Shown piece by piece: positions 44,659 to 57,012 of a stretch of 64,000 bases of DNA. The DNA is taken from NCBI GenBank assembly GCA_026119935.1, contig JALRMH010000066.1, forward strand, positions 1-64,000, given 5' to 3'. Numbering within the stretch: the first letter of the stretch is position 1; every line of letters begins with the position of its first letter. Made by a program: the position numbers and the translations under genes. The stretch is from Endothia cerciana (taxonomy: Eukaryota > Ascomycota > Sordariomycetes > Diaporthales > Cryphonectriaceae). The notes beneath the pieces were generated by a model, which was not told where the DNA came from, made no database searches, and saw only the letters and a program-made list of their open reading frames with translations.

Positions 44659-45603
44659 TCTGTGGCGGAGTCGATGGGTGCCAGCTCACGTCGAAGGCCT
44701 CTAGATTCAGAGTCTGACTCCCCCGTTTGGCTATTTGCTGTCAAATTCTCAATCTCATGACGAACAAAAACCATCCCAAGACCGATTAAAGTTCAAGGGA
44801 GCGCAGGCCACAGCCCCGGAGCCGCCTCCGGGAGAACAGAGATCTACAGCGTGCCTCGCAACCTGTGACAGATTGAGATGGCAATAAATTTTGTACCCTT
44901 ACGACAGGCGATTCCGGGGTGTAATGAGAACATCATCCTGAGGGTTACCTTGTCGTCCGGCAGCGATTTAGTCCAGAGTAGCTTATAGGCACGAGGGAAT
45001 CTGGGATCTGTCAAATCATGAAGACACATGGTTTACCATGTCGAAGTCAGGTCTCCATTGGATTGTGATTTCTCCATTGCATCTATCTCTAGCAGCATAT
45101 GCACAACGGCCGACGACATACGGCCGGCATGATTCTGGTGCGAGCAGCGGGACGACTTCTGCGAAGGTCAAATGCGAGGCTGCGGACTGACCTCATCGTT
45201 GTCCGAACACCACAAGTCTCCGGCGCGAATGCATGCAGAACCCACAGAACGTCCTTGATAATATGGAATGTATCCGAAGAACTTCTCTGAAGATTTCAGG
45301 AGCAAAAACTCCGTGGTCATAAAAGTAGGTTCCACACAATGCGGCAAATCGACGCTGGCCGTATCCCAGTCGTATAGATTTCCCCAGATACATTGCATCA
45401 TAGCTGAATGACATCACGGCGATTGAGCCTCCAATTTGACTATATCAAAGGCAAATGAAACGTTGAACACGCTGCAATCATTTCCCCCCATCTTCCTCAA
45501 ACAAGTTGTTCTTCGTTTGCAGAGCCGAACTCCAAATTTTCCCACAATCCATCAATCGCCACTTAAAAAATCTACTAAGCACAACTTCTACACATCAACC
45601 AAA
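44659..45603. other. Intergenic between RNF10 and small hydrophilic gene
   Basis: The right 150 bases form an A/C-rich leader for the next gene. Overlapping minus-strand ORFs at about 45168-45417 lack an ATG at the long end and show no domain, so they are not called. Confidence 0.5.
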
Positions 45604-46169
45604 ATGGTCGGTAAGAACCCAAGTGAAGGCACCAAGGTAAGTCATGAGAATCAAGGCCCTCCTCGTTGCCATCCTATCTCGCTAGGTACTTAACAAGCCC
45701 CCAGGTCACCCTTGGCGAGAACGCCCCCGTGGTTCGCGAAGGCGCCGGCGCAGTCCCCTCCGACTCCCTGGCCGCCGAGTCCGTCCAAGCAGGCGGCGAG
45801 TTCGCGTCCAACCGCAACATCTCCACAGCCGATTCTCCCTCCCTGACCTCGACCAAACCCCATGAGGCCCCCGGCGCGGAACGCACATCCGAGCAAGGCC
45901 AGGCGGCGCCTAGCTACGTCAACACCCAGCTCGCACGGGACAGCTCCGGCCCGCGCGGGAAGAACATCACCGAGGACCCACAGCTGGAGGGGCGCCCTGG
46001 CAAGTTCAATGTTGAGGTGGGCAGCAAGGAGGACCCGGCAAGAGAGGCTGAGCGCTCGATGCTGTTGAAGCAGACCAAGGGGGCGCCGGGGACGGGGGAG
46101 AGGGAGGTTGGCGAGAGGGGAAAGGATGAGCAGCCCTACAGCGCGCTGGGACGTGAGACCCCTGCGTGA
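45604..46169 (+). CDS. Small hydrophilic protein, function unknown
   Basis: Exons 45604-45636 and 45705-46169; 165 aa. The first exon codes only for MVGKNPSEGTK and is joined by a GTAAGT donor to VTLGENAPVVREGAGAV. The ATG sits in AAAATGG, a good fungal context, after an A/C-rich leader. The protein is Gly/Glu/Ser/Pro/Lys-rich with almost no hydrophobic core, no cysteine, no signal peptide and no membrane segment; it should be intrinsically disordered. Repeated short motifs such as SLAAESVQAGGEF and the charged end (GEREVGERGKDEQPYSALG) are reminiscent of stress-induced or LEA-like disordered proteins of filamentous fungi, but I do not recognise the family with certainty. Confidence 0.72.
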
Positions 46170-47318
46170 AGGGTCTCGGGGAACAGAGCACTAGGCGTAA
46201 CATGTGATAGCACTCTGTAATATTATGAGGTTTCCATAATCTCTCCTGGGTCTCTGTTTGATCAGGACGATGAGTCCCGCCCCTCTAGTTGTTGACCGTC
46301 ATGCGTATCACGGGCACGGTCGTACAAGGCAGAATCTGGTCGAGTGTCCTTTCGAGCTCCTCCTGGGATTCCACCCTCGAATTCGACCTACTTAAATCTA
46401 GGAACCGAAGTACACGTTAGTCCTGGGTCGCGTGGCTTTTCGAGAGGGCAGCCTGGCCGAGTCCAGCTCCGGGACTCCCGGCAATCTTGGCGGACTGCTG
46501 GTAAGCTACCGATCTGGTCATTAACGTATGTACTGACTGGCTCACCGCTTGCGTGCATCTGCTGGTTGCCTCCGTGGGCCTCCTCTGCTCGGAGTGCGTC
46601 TACAAGCTGACACCTCCTTCACCGGAATCGGTGACGAGGCAAGTTGCGGTCCCCGTAGCCACAAACGATATGTCAGCGACATGAGGCAGCCTCTGGATCC
46701 CGGGTTGACTGGGGGTTAGCTGCAAGCACTCGATTACAGCGCCTGGGCTGCCCTATCAGAGGCAGCTTAGCCCCTGTAGCTCCAGAGGGCGTGCTACTGA
46801 CCAGCCCTCTCCATTCGACGAGATAAGGCCGTCATCCGGTCCAGGCCCCCTGTTTTAGGAGCCCCAGAGAGGCTCTATCAACTCCTCCCGAGCTACTGCT
46901 CCAACAAAGCCCGCAATCCCTTGCCTGTCAGCCACCAGAAATTGGCTTCGGGGATCACGATAGCAGATCTGCCTCGACAATATTTTGCTCCTTCAGCCAT
47001 TTCCTACACGGCAACCTCACAGACAGCCAACCGCAACTATTAAGGAGGTGCTCTTCTTGCAACAACTGCTGGGTCTCGACGGCCTACACGGGCTGACATC
47101 GATCTCGTGTGGGGCTAGTGATATCACACTACAGGCTGTCATTTCCGTTCCCGACCACCAAAACCCAGCCCTCCTAGCATCCCACGACGGGAGAGCTTTT
47201 TCGTCGCAACATCTCCTCTTGCTGGCCGCGACCCTGCAGCTCTGAACCCTACGGCCTCAACCTGTCCAGCCTCGACATCCTATCCTTTTCGACGCCTGCC
47301 CCTCGAGTGCTAGGGAAG
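46170..47318. other. Intergenic, upstream of Crp1/Mdg1-like gene
   Basis: Promoter and C/T-rich leader (46850-47318) of the following gene. No other coding sequence is supported. Confidence 0.55.
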
Positions 47319-50218
47319 ATGGTTTCATTCACGTTCAGATGGTACGTGCTGTCCACTCACTGCAGTCCACGATGTCCAGATCTCCACCTCTCCGCATGAA
47401 CCACGGCCCGCCGCCCGCCGAGGGTCCATCCATTCCTTCAACCTTGTCGTAACATGTCTCTGCACGCCTGAGCCACGATGCGCACACCCTCTCGGGAGCG
47501 GCGAGGCTCTGGAATGCTCCTTCGTCCCCAGGTTGTCTCAGCGCGACACATGGAAACACGAGGCGACCCCTGCCATATGGACAGCATCGCTAACATGGCT
47601 CCGCTACCTACAGGGCGCATCCCGCCGAGGAGGTCTACGTGACCGGCACCTTTGATAACTGGTCCAAGAGCGAGAAGATGGAAAAGAAGGGAGACGCCTT
47701 TGAGAAGGCCGTCGAGCTGCCCGACACATCCGAGAAGATATATTACAAGGTTTGTGCAGTCACCTTGTCTGGATTCTATGCGGTTGTCCGCCTTGTCCCC
47801 TCTGAATTGATGATGCGCCTGGCCCCCGCTCCTGGTCTGGACTCCCTTCGTGACACATACAGGCGAGAGAGTGAGAGTATTGGACGGGCCCTGCGGTTGT
47901 CGACCAATGCGCATCTGCTGTATGCGCCATCCCCGGAGAGACGTCGCCCAGCCCAATGGCTCTGCCCCGCCTCCAGTGCAGCTGAGGGCGGGGAGCTCGT
48001 CGGGGTACCAAAGTACCACCACGCTGCAGTACATTCGTCCCACGACCTCGAAAATTAAGCTCTGTGGTGGTGACGGCGGTCCGCGCGGGTGTCTATAGGA
48101 GCCATCTTAATGGGAGAATCCAACCAGCCTACCGGTCACCCATGACCTCGATGGCAAGCAACAAGGACAAGGCGAACAGCTACCCGCAGGACGACAGCTG
48201 GAAGACCTCCTCATTCCTCAAATGTCCCTGTGCCTCACGTGCGGCTCGATATCGCTTCCATGGGACGACAGAGCCTCTTCGCGCGAACAGGACAGTCACC
48301 TGTCCCATCCCATCAGCGAAGCGCAGGCGGCTTTGCCCCCCCCCCCCCTAAACCCCGGAAGCCCCGACAGTTCCACTTATGACGCAATCTTGCTTTTGGG
48401 TTCAATTGATCCCATTCCGGGGGGCTCACAAAGTTGTTGCAAGTCGGACATCCCGCCTGTGAAGCAGGGCAGGGTTGAAAGACAAGCAGCAACCGACTCT
48501 TGCAGGCCTTGACGCTCATTTCCTGGCAATGAGCCAGAATCTGCCTTGCTTTCGCGTGACTGGGAAGCAAGCGGGTCGATGACTGCCTGCGACAGTCGCC
48601 CCTGCACGCTCCAGATGTCATAACTAGCAAGCAGGCTGCCGCCCACTTTCGTTGCTCCTGGCCATTGTGCTCCTGAAATCTCCTCGTCTCCCGGTTCCTC
48701 TCATCTCCCTCTCGCGCGCCTGATCACTCGTCGCATCTCCTCATAGAATTGGCGTCATCTGTCTTGCGTTCAAGCTTACTGACTGTTCTGAACTTCCAGT
48801 TCGTGGTCGACGGTACCTGGACTGTCAACACTACCGATCCTAAAGAGAAGGACGAAGGCGGCAACGAAAACAACGTTCTCACTCCCGAAACCCTCCTCTC
48901 AAGTCTACCGGCCACTGCTGCCATCATGAATTCCGTTGGCGCCGACTCAACCACGGCCCAGCTGGCAAAAGACGTCCCTCTGGAGAAGGAGAAGAAGGCT
49001 GAGGACCTGCCCGGCACGTTCCCGGAGACGCCAGCTGACGAGCTCAACAAGCCCATCGGCATCAGCCCCCTCCCAGCCGCCGCCGGTGGCCTCAACCCTA
49101 TCAAGCTGGCGCCTGGCGAGCCGGTTCCGAAGGACTTCTCGGCCGCTGATGTCAACTCCAACGTCAAGCTGGATGAAGAGTCCTACGAGAAGAGTGATGC
49201 TCTTCCTGGCGTCGACGCAAGTGCCCTGAATATCCCGCCCATTACCGGCACTATGATTCCCGAGTCGAGCCTGCCAATGGGCAATGGCAACGCCACCGTC
49301 AACTCGGTGTCTGCCGACTCAACGACGGCCGCATTGGCCGCTGAGGTTCCAAAGGAGCCCACAGTCCCCGAGATTGTGAAGGAGAGCCAGGACAAGGCCG
49401 GCGTAGAGCCCGAGGCTGGCGCTAACGCGACGGAGGTGCAGGAAAAGCAACAGCTCGAGGAAGAGCTGAAGGAGAAGGTTCCGGAGGCACCTTCGACCTC
49501 TGAAGGCACTGCTGGCAAGGGTACTGAGAAGTCTGAGGGTGACAAAACCCTGTTGGAGACCGCCGCGGCTACTGCTGCTGGCCTTGGTGCTGCCGCCGCC
49601 GCAGTCGCCCTCGCCACGAAAGATAAGGCTGTTGAGCAGGCCGGTCAGCTGCCTGATTCCGTCAAGGAGAAGCTGCCCTCCGCCGTGCAGGACACAATCG
49701 CTGCCAACCCGACCAATAAGGAGGCCAAGATTGAGGAGGTCTCACCTGACGTCCCTGCAGAGGTCAAGGAGTCCATTGCCGAGGCCGGCAAGAGCCCCGA
49801 GGCTGCTGCCAATACGCAGGCCGTCGAGGAGAAGAAGGCCGTTGAGGCTGAGCTGCTGAAGGAGGTCAAACCTGTAGAGGCGGTGAGCGACGCGCCCAAG
49901 ACCGAGGAGCCCGTCAAGGTTGCCGAGGAGGCACCCAAAACTGAGGAACCTGCGACGGCGGCTCAGACAGCACCCGAGGTCGTTGAGCCGCCAGTACCAG
50001 CCAAGGAAGTGCCCGGAACGACCACGCCGACCAACGGAGTCAACGGGGCTACGAGCAATGGCGCTGAACCCTCCACCCCCACCACCCCGGCCAAATCCTC
50101 TCAGACCGCTGACCCTACGACGCCGGGCTCGACCAAGTCAGACCAGAAGAAGAAAAACCGGTTCAGTGGCTTTTTCGGCAAGCTCAAGGCGAAGATCTCA
50201 CAAAAGGAGGGCAACTAG
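47319..50218 (+). CDS. Crp1/Mdg1-like protein with AMPK-type glycogen-binding domain
   Basis: Exons 47319-47341, 47614-47749, 48800-50218; 525 aa. The N-terminal ~75 residues form an AMPK1-CBM/CBM48 carbohydrate-binding domain: MVSFTFRW joined to AHPAEEVYVTGTFDNWSKS, then EKIYYK joined to FVVDGTWTVNTT. Yeast Crp1 (cruciform-DNA binding) and Mdg1 (pheromone-pathway suppressor) share this N-terminus. The rest is long, Ala/Glu/Pro/Lys-rich and repetitive, with duplicated NSVGADSTTAQLAKDVP / NSVSADSTTAALAAEVP blocks (about residues 103-245) and a basic C-terminus, NRFSGFFGKLKAKISQKEG. The first exon is 23 nt; the second intron is 1,050 nt, very long for this genome, and holds a C run at 48336-48348. 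Both ends of the domain join in frame across it, which supports the splice. Confidence 0.87.
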
Positions 50219-52285
50219 GATCTACGCTCCTGGCACTGAGCTATGCGGCAGTGGCGCGTTCTTACTGGCCATCTCCATTTTTGCCATTGTTTCGCGATGC
50301 CTTACGATTTCCCTTGTCGCTTTGACTGCCCATGCATCGGACAGGATATCTCTCGAATACCCATTCTCCGCCTTTTCCTACCACTTAGGTACCGCTAATT
50401 CTTACTACGGTAATGCCTAACTTTCACGCGAACACAAAATAAAACACATGCAAAAAAAAACCAAATATTCCTGTCGGCAATTCACACGGTCGACTGGAGG
50501 ACGCATCAGAAAATATGGGGCCAACAGATTTCTAGGTTCAGAAAGCTATGGGTTTCCAGTCCTATGGTATCAATTTGACTCGCAAACGGGAGGCTCTCTT
50601 CGGTTTTCTTTTATGGTTGTTTCTATCTTTCTGTAGCAATTGCCAAGGATTTGGTGATCACGTCTGCTCTGAACGATGGCGCACTGTTTCCTGGCAGTGG
50701 GCTGATTCCTGGTGTTAATACACACATTTGCTCATAGTCCAATCAATGTCATTTCTAAATGCTACTCTCTACGGTGACCTCGCGTGAAGACACCGCTTTC
50801 GTTGTAGCATGTCATAGCCGCCGACTTTCGCATCGTGGGTCGCCAAAAGCCGACGCGGTACTAAGCCTATTGACAGTATTCAAAGTGGAAGTAACGGGCA
50901 CCTAGCACCACCAAGGCATAGAAGAAGCTACGGGCAACCAACTCTGCCTTTATGAGATGTGTCGTGTCGGCCACCTCGGCACATCTTAAACTAATAGCGA
51001 GGAGTTCGCAGTCTACACAGCTGAAATGGCATCTCGCAGCTTAGTGAGTGGGAGAATTCTGTGTAACGTGGTCGTGCCCCGCAGACGGGCAAAAAGGCTT
51101 GTCCTGTGAAACCACTTGAGGCCATCTCATTCGGATTCTGTGGAGATCCTTCACACTGTGGCCGAATTCGAGGTGGAACGAGAAGATGTGCAAGACCAAC
51201 CTGTATAGCAGTATATACGTTACAGACCGCAGGTCAGTTCCCAGTCAGCTGGCAGCCGGTCACTCCTTTCGGGGGTACGATAGGAAGAGAAGCTTTGAAA
51301 GCGGACATGGCGGTGTGACACTTGACACCAACCAGACAGCTGTCAGATTGGCTTTGAGCGTAATATGTATATTTATTTGTGAGTCAATACCCCGTGAGCC
51401 AGGGGGACCCAAGGAGGCATACCTCTAGCGGAACTCAGGCTCGTTTCCGAGGGCGGCGGATGGCGAGTACGTGATACTCTAATCATGACTAACCTGACTG
51501 CAGTGTGGGCTTTGCTTTTCATGATCATGACTTGCGGCACATAGTACGAAAGAATGATGGGCGTGAATGGTCAAGGCTCGTCCACCTGCGATCTGTTGTT
51601 GCTTGGGGGCCCCACCCGCTATCCATTTCCTCGTCCCTCTTGTTACGTTTCGCAACGATTGCTCTGCGAGGCCAACTTCTATAGTAGTCCATATAGACTA
51701 CAGGCCAACTCAACCAGCCCGGGTTGGGTACTCCTTCTAGAAGTGCGACAATTTCTTATGCTCAGGAAGCTACCTTTCCAATATCACCTATAAGGTGCTC
51801 GGGTAGTCGGCGCGTAATACTTTTGTGTATTCTGTACTTACGCAGTAACAACTGATTTATCCACTGCGTAGACTCGTCGAGAAAACGCAAACTCTCCCCG
51901 CTTTTAATATCTTAAGCTTTTCCGATGCCCAAAGAGGAGACGAGGACCAGAACTCGGTACCAGAAGTTACAAACTTATCAACATTGAAATTTTATGTGCC
52001 TCGCTATGAACAATGTCAATCGTATCTATGTCCGGCCTCCGACCAGATACTCTGACAATCAGAAGCGTCGGCTCTGCAAGAGAAGGAAAGGATGTCGAAA
52101 GAGCGATGTTCTGACGATGCCACGGGCGCAGAGGATCATTTCCAACTAGACGCCGTTAACGCTATGGTGTTTAAGACTCGATCGCCGTCACCGTTTCCAA
52201 CCTGAAGTGATACGTACATGCGGTAGGGGACTGACAATGACAGAAAGTCCATCTCCACATCGTTGAAACACCGGCAAAGGGGCCC
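50219..52285. other. Convergent intergenic region, 2 kb
   Basis: The 3' space between the Crp1-like gene (+) and the hydrolase gene (-). No ORF above about 80 codons shows coding character; no repeat family was recognised. Confidence 0.55.
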
Positions 52286-53081
52286 TTAGAGTACTGACTC
52301 GACAGCCTTCATCAACTCACCAGGCATGCTCAGGAAGGGGCAGTGGCCGGACTTCAGGGTAGCCGTCTTGGCCTCTGGCCCAAGTTGCGATGCCATACCC
52401 TGCTGCGCCGGATACGGCAGGGCGCCATCCTCCGACGTGTAGATGTAAGAGCACGGGATGCCGCTGGCCCACGGCTCGTACTCGGCCGGCGTTGCAAAGA
52501 GCGCGGCAGAGGTGTAGGTCATCTCCTTGGCCCACTTGCTCTGCTCTTCCGCGGGCAAGTCGTTGAAGCCGACTTGTGGGATCATTTCCGGGTTGCCGCT
52601 TACACGGTCGGCCTAGAAAGCGGTGGTATGAGCAGGTAGTACATGGAGAGACCTTTCGGGCATCCGGGATAGTCACCTCAACAACCATCCACGGCAGAGG
52701 CTGGCCTCCCAGCATCCCAAGCAAGCTCTGGCCCTTGGGCAGGACGAATGCCGCCAGGAAGATACACCTCACCACACCGCCTTTCTTGCCAGCTGCGGCC
52801 CTGCTCGCGGCGTCATATCCCTCCACCGAGCCGCTCATCGAGATACCGCCTGAAGAGTGGCCGATCAATACCGCTTCCTTTCCCTCTTCGACGATAGGGT
52901 CTAAGACCTTCCGCACGGCCTCGACATCATCCTTCAGACCGGTCGGGGCAACACCGCCAGTGGTGGGGACCGGGACGTGGGCGGTAGGATATCCGGCCTG
53001 CTGAAGCTTTTCGACAATCCCGACGAAGGCGGAGGGTTTCTGCCACGCGCCAGGAATGATAATGATCGTCGGCTTCGACAT
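52286..53081 (-). CDS. Alpha/beta hydrolase
   Basis: Exons 53081-52677 and 52612-52286; 243 aa. Compact alpha/beta-hydrolase of the AB_hydrolase_6 / MES-like type. The first strand and oxyanion loop read TIIIIPGAWQKPSAF (~5-19); the nucleophile elbow is IGHSSGG, with the Ser at about residue 75; a cap helix region with KWAKEMTYTSAALF lies around 160-175; the acid strand region CSYIYTSEDGALP (~189-201) precedes the catalytic His in KSGHCPFLSMP (~225). All three elements of the catalytic triad are therefore present. No signal peptide, so cytosolic. The substrate cannot be read from sequence; fungal relatives include small esterases and enzymes in secondary metabolism, but no biosynthetic core gene lies nearby. 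Confidence 0.85.
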
Positions 53082-54548
53082 GACGTTCGTGTAGGGTGAT
53101 AGGTGTGAGTATGTGACTAGTTTCGCAGCCTAATTATCCTGAGAATCCAGACAGCGTTGCTTGTGGAAGTATGTCTTTCTATGCACGCAGGGCCGCCTTT
53201 TTGCTTTTTCTACATAGTAGGACCCGGTTTGCAGACTACGAGACAGGATGGGTCCAATAGTGCACGCCTCCCATGATGGCTCTCCTGCCACCTGCAGCTG
53301 GACCGCAGGAGAGACCCACAAGACCATTGCACTACTATAACGGATGAGTTGTAATACTCAGTACGAATACCGGCGGGGGGGGGGGGAGGTCGGATCGCCT
53401 CGTCCCCGCAATGTCCCAATAGCTTCAAAAATCCTTTCACGTTCATGGGTCGTTACCGCTGACTAGCATATTGTGATGTCGCAAGAACGGCCAGCAATGG
53501 AAATTACCACCTGCAGGGGCCTGCAGAAGCTACCCAGGATCCAGCAGGCAGATCAGCTGGCTTTGCGCCCATATATAAGAAACCATCGGCTGTGCCTAAG
53601 TACAGTTTGAGGGCTGTACGGGGCAATGTGCCGCGTCCTCAGCACTACTGCTCCAATCCCCCTACTTCCTTATCTCGCCCCAGCATTTCCAAAAGGAGTT
53701 GAGATGTCTCAGGCAGGGCCCGAGAGAATGGTTTCTTTGGTGGCGATGGTGCTGGAGTCTGCCGCAGAAGGCGAATCAGGGATCAGACTATAGGGAAAGC
53801 TGAGTGGCTAGTATAGATGTGATGAGATAGATGATCAGGGGTCCGCGTAGAACTAACCTTGCATGGCGTCTTTGCAAGACTGAGTCCACCATAGCTAGAC
53901 TTTCTCAGACCGCTTCTACAAGAAAGGAGTCTCTAGTGTCAAAAGTCCGGGAGCCTTTCCTCCAGGGTAACCAACGAGTCTTACTATACCTCTTAGAGAT
54001 GTATTCCGTGTGGGTCGTGGGCAGACACACGTCGACTTGTGCATAAGTCCGGTGAAAGGATTCGAGGTCCTGTAAGTTACATTGGGTCATCGCTTTGATA
54101 CGTCAGGTTCGGAAAGGGCCCGCAGCAGTGCAAACCAGGTAGTAAAAAGTAAGGTTACGCTGCTACATAGGTACATAGTATCTCAGAGGGCTCGTCCTGG
54201 ACCTCTGCTGATCGCCGACTTGCCTCCTTCGTTCTGCGACGCACGGGTCAAATTTCACTTCTTAGTACGGACCACCTCATTTCGTGCGCTGCTCGTCCCC
54301 CCTGGAACAAGGCATACGAATATTTCTATAAATCCTCTTCTGGCCGGGGTAGCCTGTATCCGAGATCGATCCCGGCTGCCCAGACGTTCGGGATGTGTCT
54401 TGTCCGGTCTGCTCAGACATTGCCGTAGCGAAAAGCAAAATGAACAAAGTCAACTGCTTCTGAATGACCCCCCAGTGTTGTCCGCTGGCTGCTGCTCTCG
54501 TTCTTCCCTCTCCAGCGTCAAGTCAAGACTCCTCGATCAGTCACAACA
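53082..54548. promoter_or_regulatory. Divergent promoter region (hydrolase / rhodopsin-domain gene)
   Basis: About 1.5 kb between divergent start codons. It contains a G run (53375-53386) and otherwise no recognisable gene or repeat. The last ~100 bases before 54549 are C/T-rich, like a fungal leader. Confidence 0.5.
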
Positions 54549-56037
54549 ATGGTGACTCCGGCTTATTATCCCGTGAACGATACGAGCCTCTCTGCGGGTG
54601 AGAGAGCGTATCTCCAGCAGCTGGAGGGCTACGCGGGAGACCAGAACCTCGAACAAGATCTGAGACCAGAGGTTCGGAACCTGAGCATTGCCTTCACCAT
54701 CCTCGCCGCCTTCGTCGTGGGACTTCGGTTCGTTGCGAGGCACAGGCAGAACGCTCCATATGGCGTGGACGACTGGCTGATCGTGGCCTCCCTGGTTCTG
54801 CTCGGAGGGAATCTGGTGTTCAATCTGGTGATGATAAGTGAAGGGCTTGGTCTCCATTCCGGACGCCTCACGATAGGAGAGCTCATGACACTGAACCAGG
54901 TTGGTACATTCCCCGATCTTGAAGCCACGCCCGGCGCAAAACCCGACCAGCTTGCTCACCGTCTTCTCCTCTCGAGACCGTAGTCGGAGCCGAGGTGATA
55001 TACACCACCGCCGTGAACATGTACAAGATCTCGCTCCTCTTCCTGTACTTCCGGATCTTCCCACTCCCAACGATCCGCAAATGGGGCTACGTCTGCGGCG
55101 GCATCTCGACGGCGTGGAACGTGGCCTGCATCTTCGCCGCGTCGTTCCAGTGCCTCCCGCGGGCCAAGATCTGGGAGCCCTGGGTCGACGGCTACTGCAT
55201 CGACATCTTCCTGGCCCAGCTGTGCATCTCCGTGCCCAGCATCATCTGCGACATCGCCATCCTGTGCTTCCCGCTGCCGCACATCCTGCACCTCAAGACG
55301 AACAGGACGCAGAAGGCCTTCCTCGTTGTCATCTTCATGCTGGGGAGCTACGTCGTCTTCACCTCCATATACAGATTCGTCATCTACCTGTCGTATACCA
55401 AGAGAGACATCCCTTATACCCTGGCCGTACCCTGCGCCTGGAACGTCATCGAGATCAGCAGCGGGATTATCTCGTCTTGTCTCCCTACACTGGTATGTGA
55501 CTACCCTCGCCCCCTTCGGTCCCCGGTTTGTGCCCTTGTCAGGCGCGATATGCTGACGTACTGCTCGCCCAGGGCCCCATCGTCCGCCCCTTGATCAAGT
55601 CCGTAATGCCTTCCTCCCTCGGCGGCTCCGGCTACGGGGCCTCCGGGCTCCAGCGCCGCGGCGCCAGCGCGCTGGGCGTGGCGACCATCGGCGGCGGGGC
55701 CGGCTGGAACTCGAAGGCGAGACAGAGCAAGGGCAAGTGGAGCCGCTTCGACACGTCCGGGACGGGGGTTGCCCCCGTCACGGACGAGCAGTACGGCGCG
55801 CAGGAGGACATAGAGATGGGCCCCCGGGGCCATGCGCCGGCGATGGCGACGGTCACCACCACCGTGATCGGCGCGGACAGGGCCAGTCCCGGGCCCGGGA
55901 ACGTCGACACACGAGGGCAGGGCTCGCCCCTCCCGCAGCTGCGGCCTACGGGCACGCCAGACAGCGACGAGCATCCGATCCTGGGCATCAACAAGACCGT
56001 GCAGGTGGAGTGGACGGTGGAGGAGCAGAAGAGGTAG
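54549..56037 (+). CDS. Rhodopsin-domain (SAT4/PTH11-type) integral membrane protein
   Basis: Exons 54549-54899, 54977-55492, 55573-56037; 443 aa. Seven-helix membrane protein of the fungal rhodopsin-domain family (related to PTH11-type receptors, without a CFEM domain). Seen features: an N-terminal glycosylatable segment (NDTS), helix 1 (~46-62, SIAFTILAAFVVGLRFVAR), the signature YGVDDWLIVASLVLL (71-85), the loop and helix with TTAVNMYKISLLFLYFRIF (~127-146), the AASFQCLPRAKIWEPWVDG-YCID loop, FPLPHILHLK (~216), GSYVVFTSIYRFVIYL (~239-254), WNVIEISSGIISSCLPTL and GPIVRPL. The ~140-residue cytoplasmic tail is Gly/Ser/Pro-rich. Intron 1 uses a GAG-ending acceptor (CTCGAG) that is unusual but needed for frame. 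Ligand and signalling role are unknown. Confidence 0.87.
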
Positions 56038-57012
56038 AGCCGCTCAGCGCGAGGGGCGGGAGAGTGGAGAGCCTCCGGCTGGAGGCGGTCTATATCAGGT
56101 TATTATATAATTACTTAATCTTGGCGTATGTGGCGGCCACGCGATTGCAGCCACTGGTTGCGTGCATCACCATCATCATCATGGCTTCGAGGATGGCATG
56201 GCTTTGAATACGTAGCCATGATTAGCTGTGGTACCGGAGACACGTAGTAGCAACAGGCCTCTGGCATGTCGAGTGTCTACATGAGAAGTAAAGCGGGCCA
56301 TATTGTAAACCAAACGGAGTCTCCTGCAAATCTTGGTTGCAGGGAGCAGGAAATGACAAGCAGTGCAAGCATCAGACAACGCAACGAGTTTAGATGCCTA
56401 TCGTACATAATCTCTGCTATCCTAGGGAGCCAAGACATGAATGAGACGACAGCCAGTGGCAGGCGATGTCAGTACACATATCATACAGTGTAGAAGTACA
56501 GTCGGAAGTAATTGAACGGACGAAGGGAGCGCACGACACATGACAAGAGTGGGAAAGGAATAAGAAGCAAAAAGATTGTGAAGAGGGAACAGTAAGGAAG
56601 AGAGACATTGTTGCTGGTACAGGTCTTGCGTCCTCCGTCCCATGCAACATTCCGACATATATCTGTACTCGCTGCCCATCGAAAATTCTGGTCTATATAC
56701 CCATCATTTTCTTCCATGCTATCCATGCTGTGGGTAGGCCTACACAGCTAATGCCACTGTGCCAAGTGATTCTACTCTTATCATCGTACACGTCTGTTGC
56801 TCGTCTCAAAACATGACGCCCTTTTCATACCTCAGTGTACGTCTTTGTCTCTCGAATCATGCGGTCCGTATCATGCGATCGTTCCTTCATTAAGAATAAG
56901 AAAGGAAATAGAATAAGTGAAAAACGTATAAATCATCAGAGGGCATGAAGAAATGAAAGGCGGCAAAAACAAGAAGATGAAGGAAAGAAACAGAAAGCAG
57001 AAGAAGGAAAAT
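56038..57012. other. Convergent intergenic region
   Basis: The 3' space between the membrane-protein gene (+) and the transcription-factor gene (-). AT-rich towards the right, with an A-rich purine stretch at 56885-57010. No gene is supported. Confidence 0.55.
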
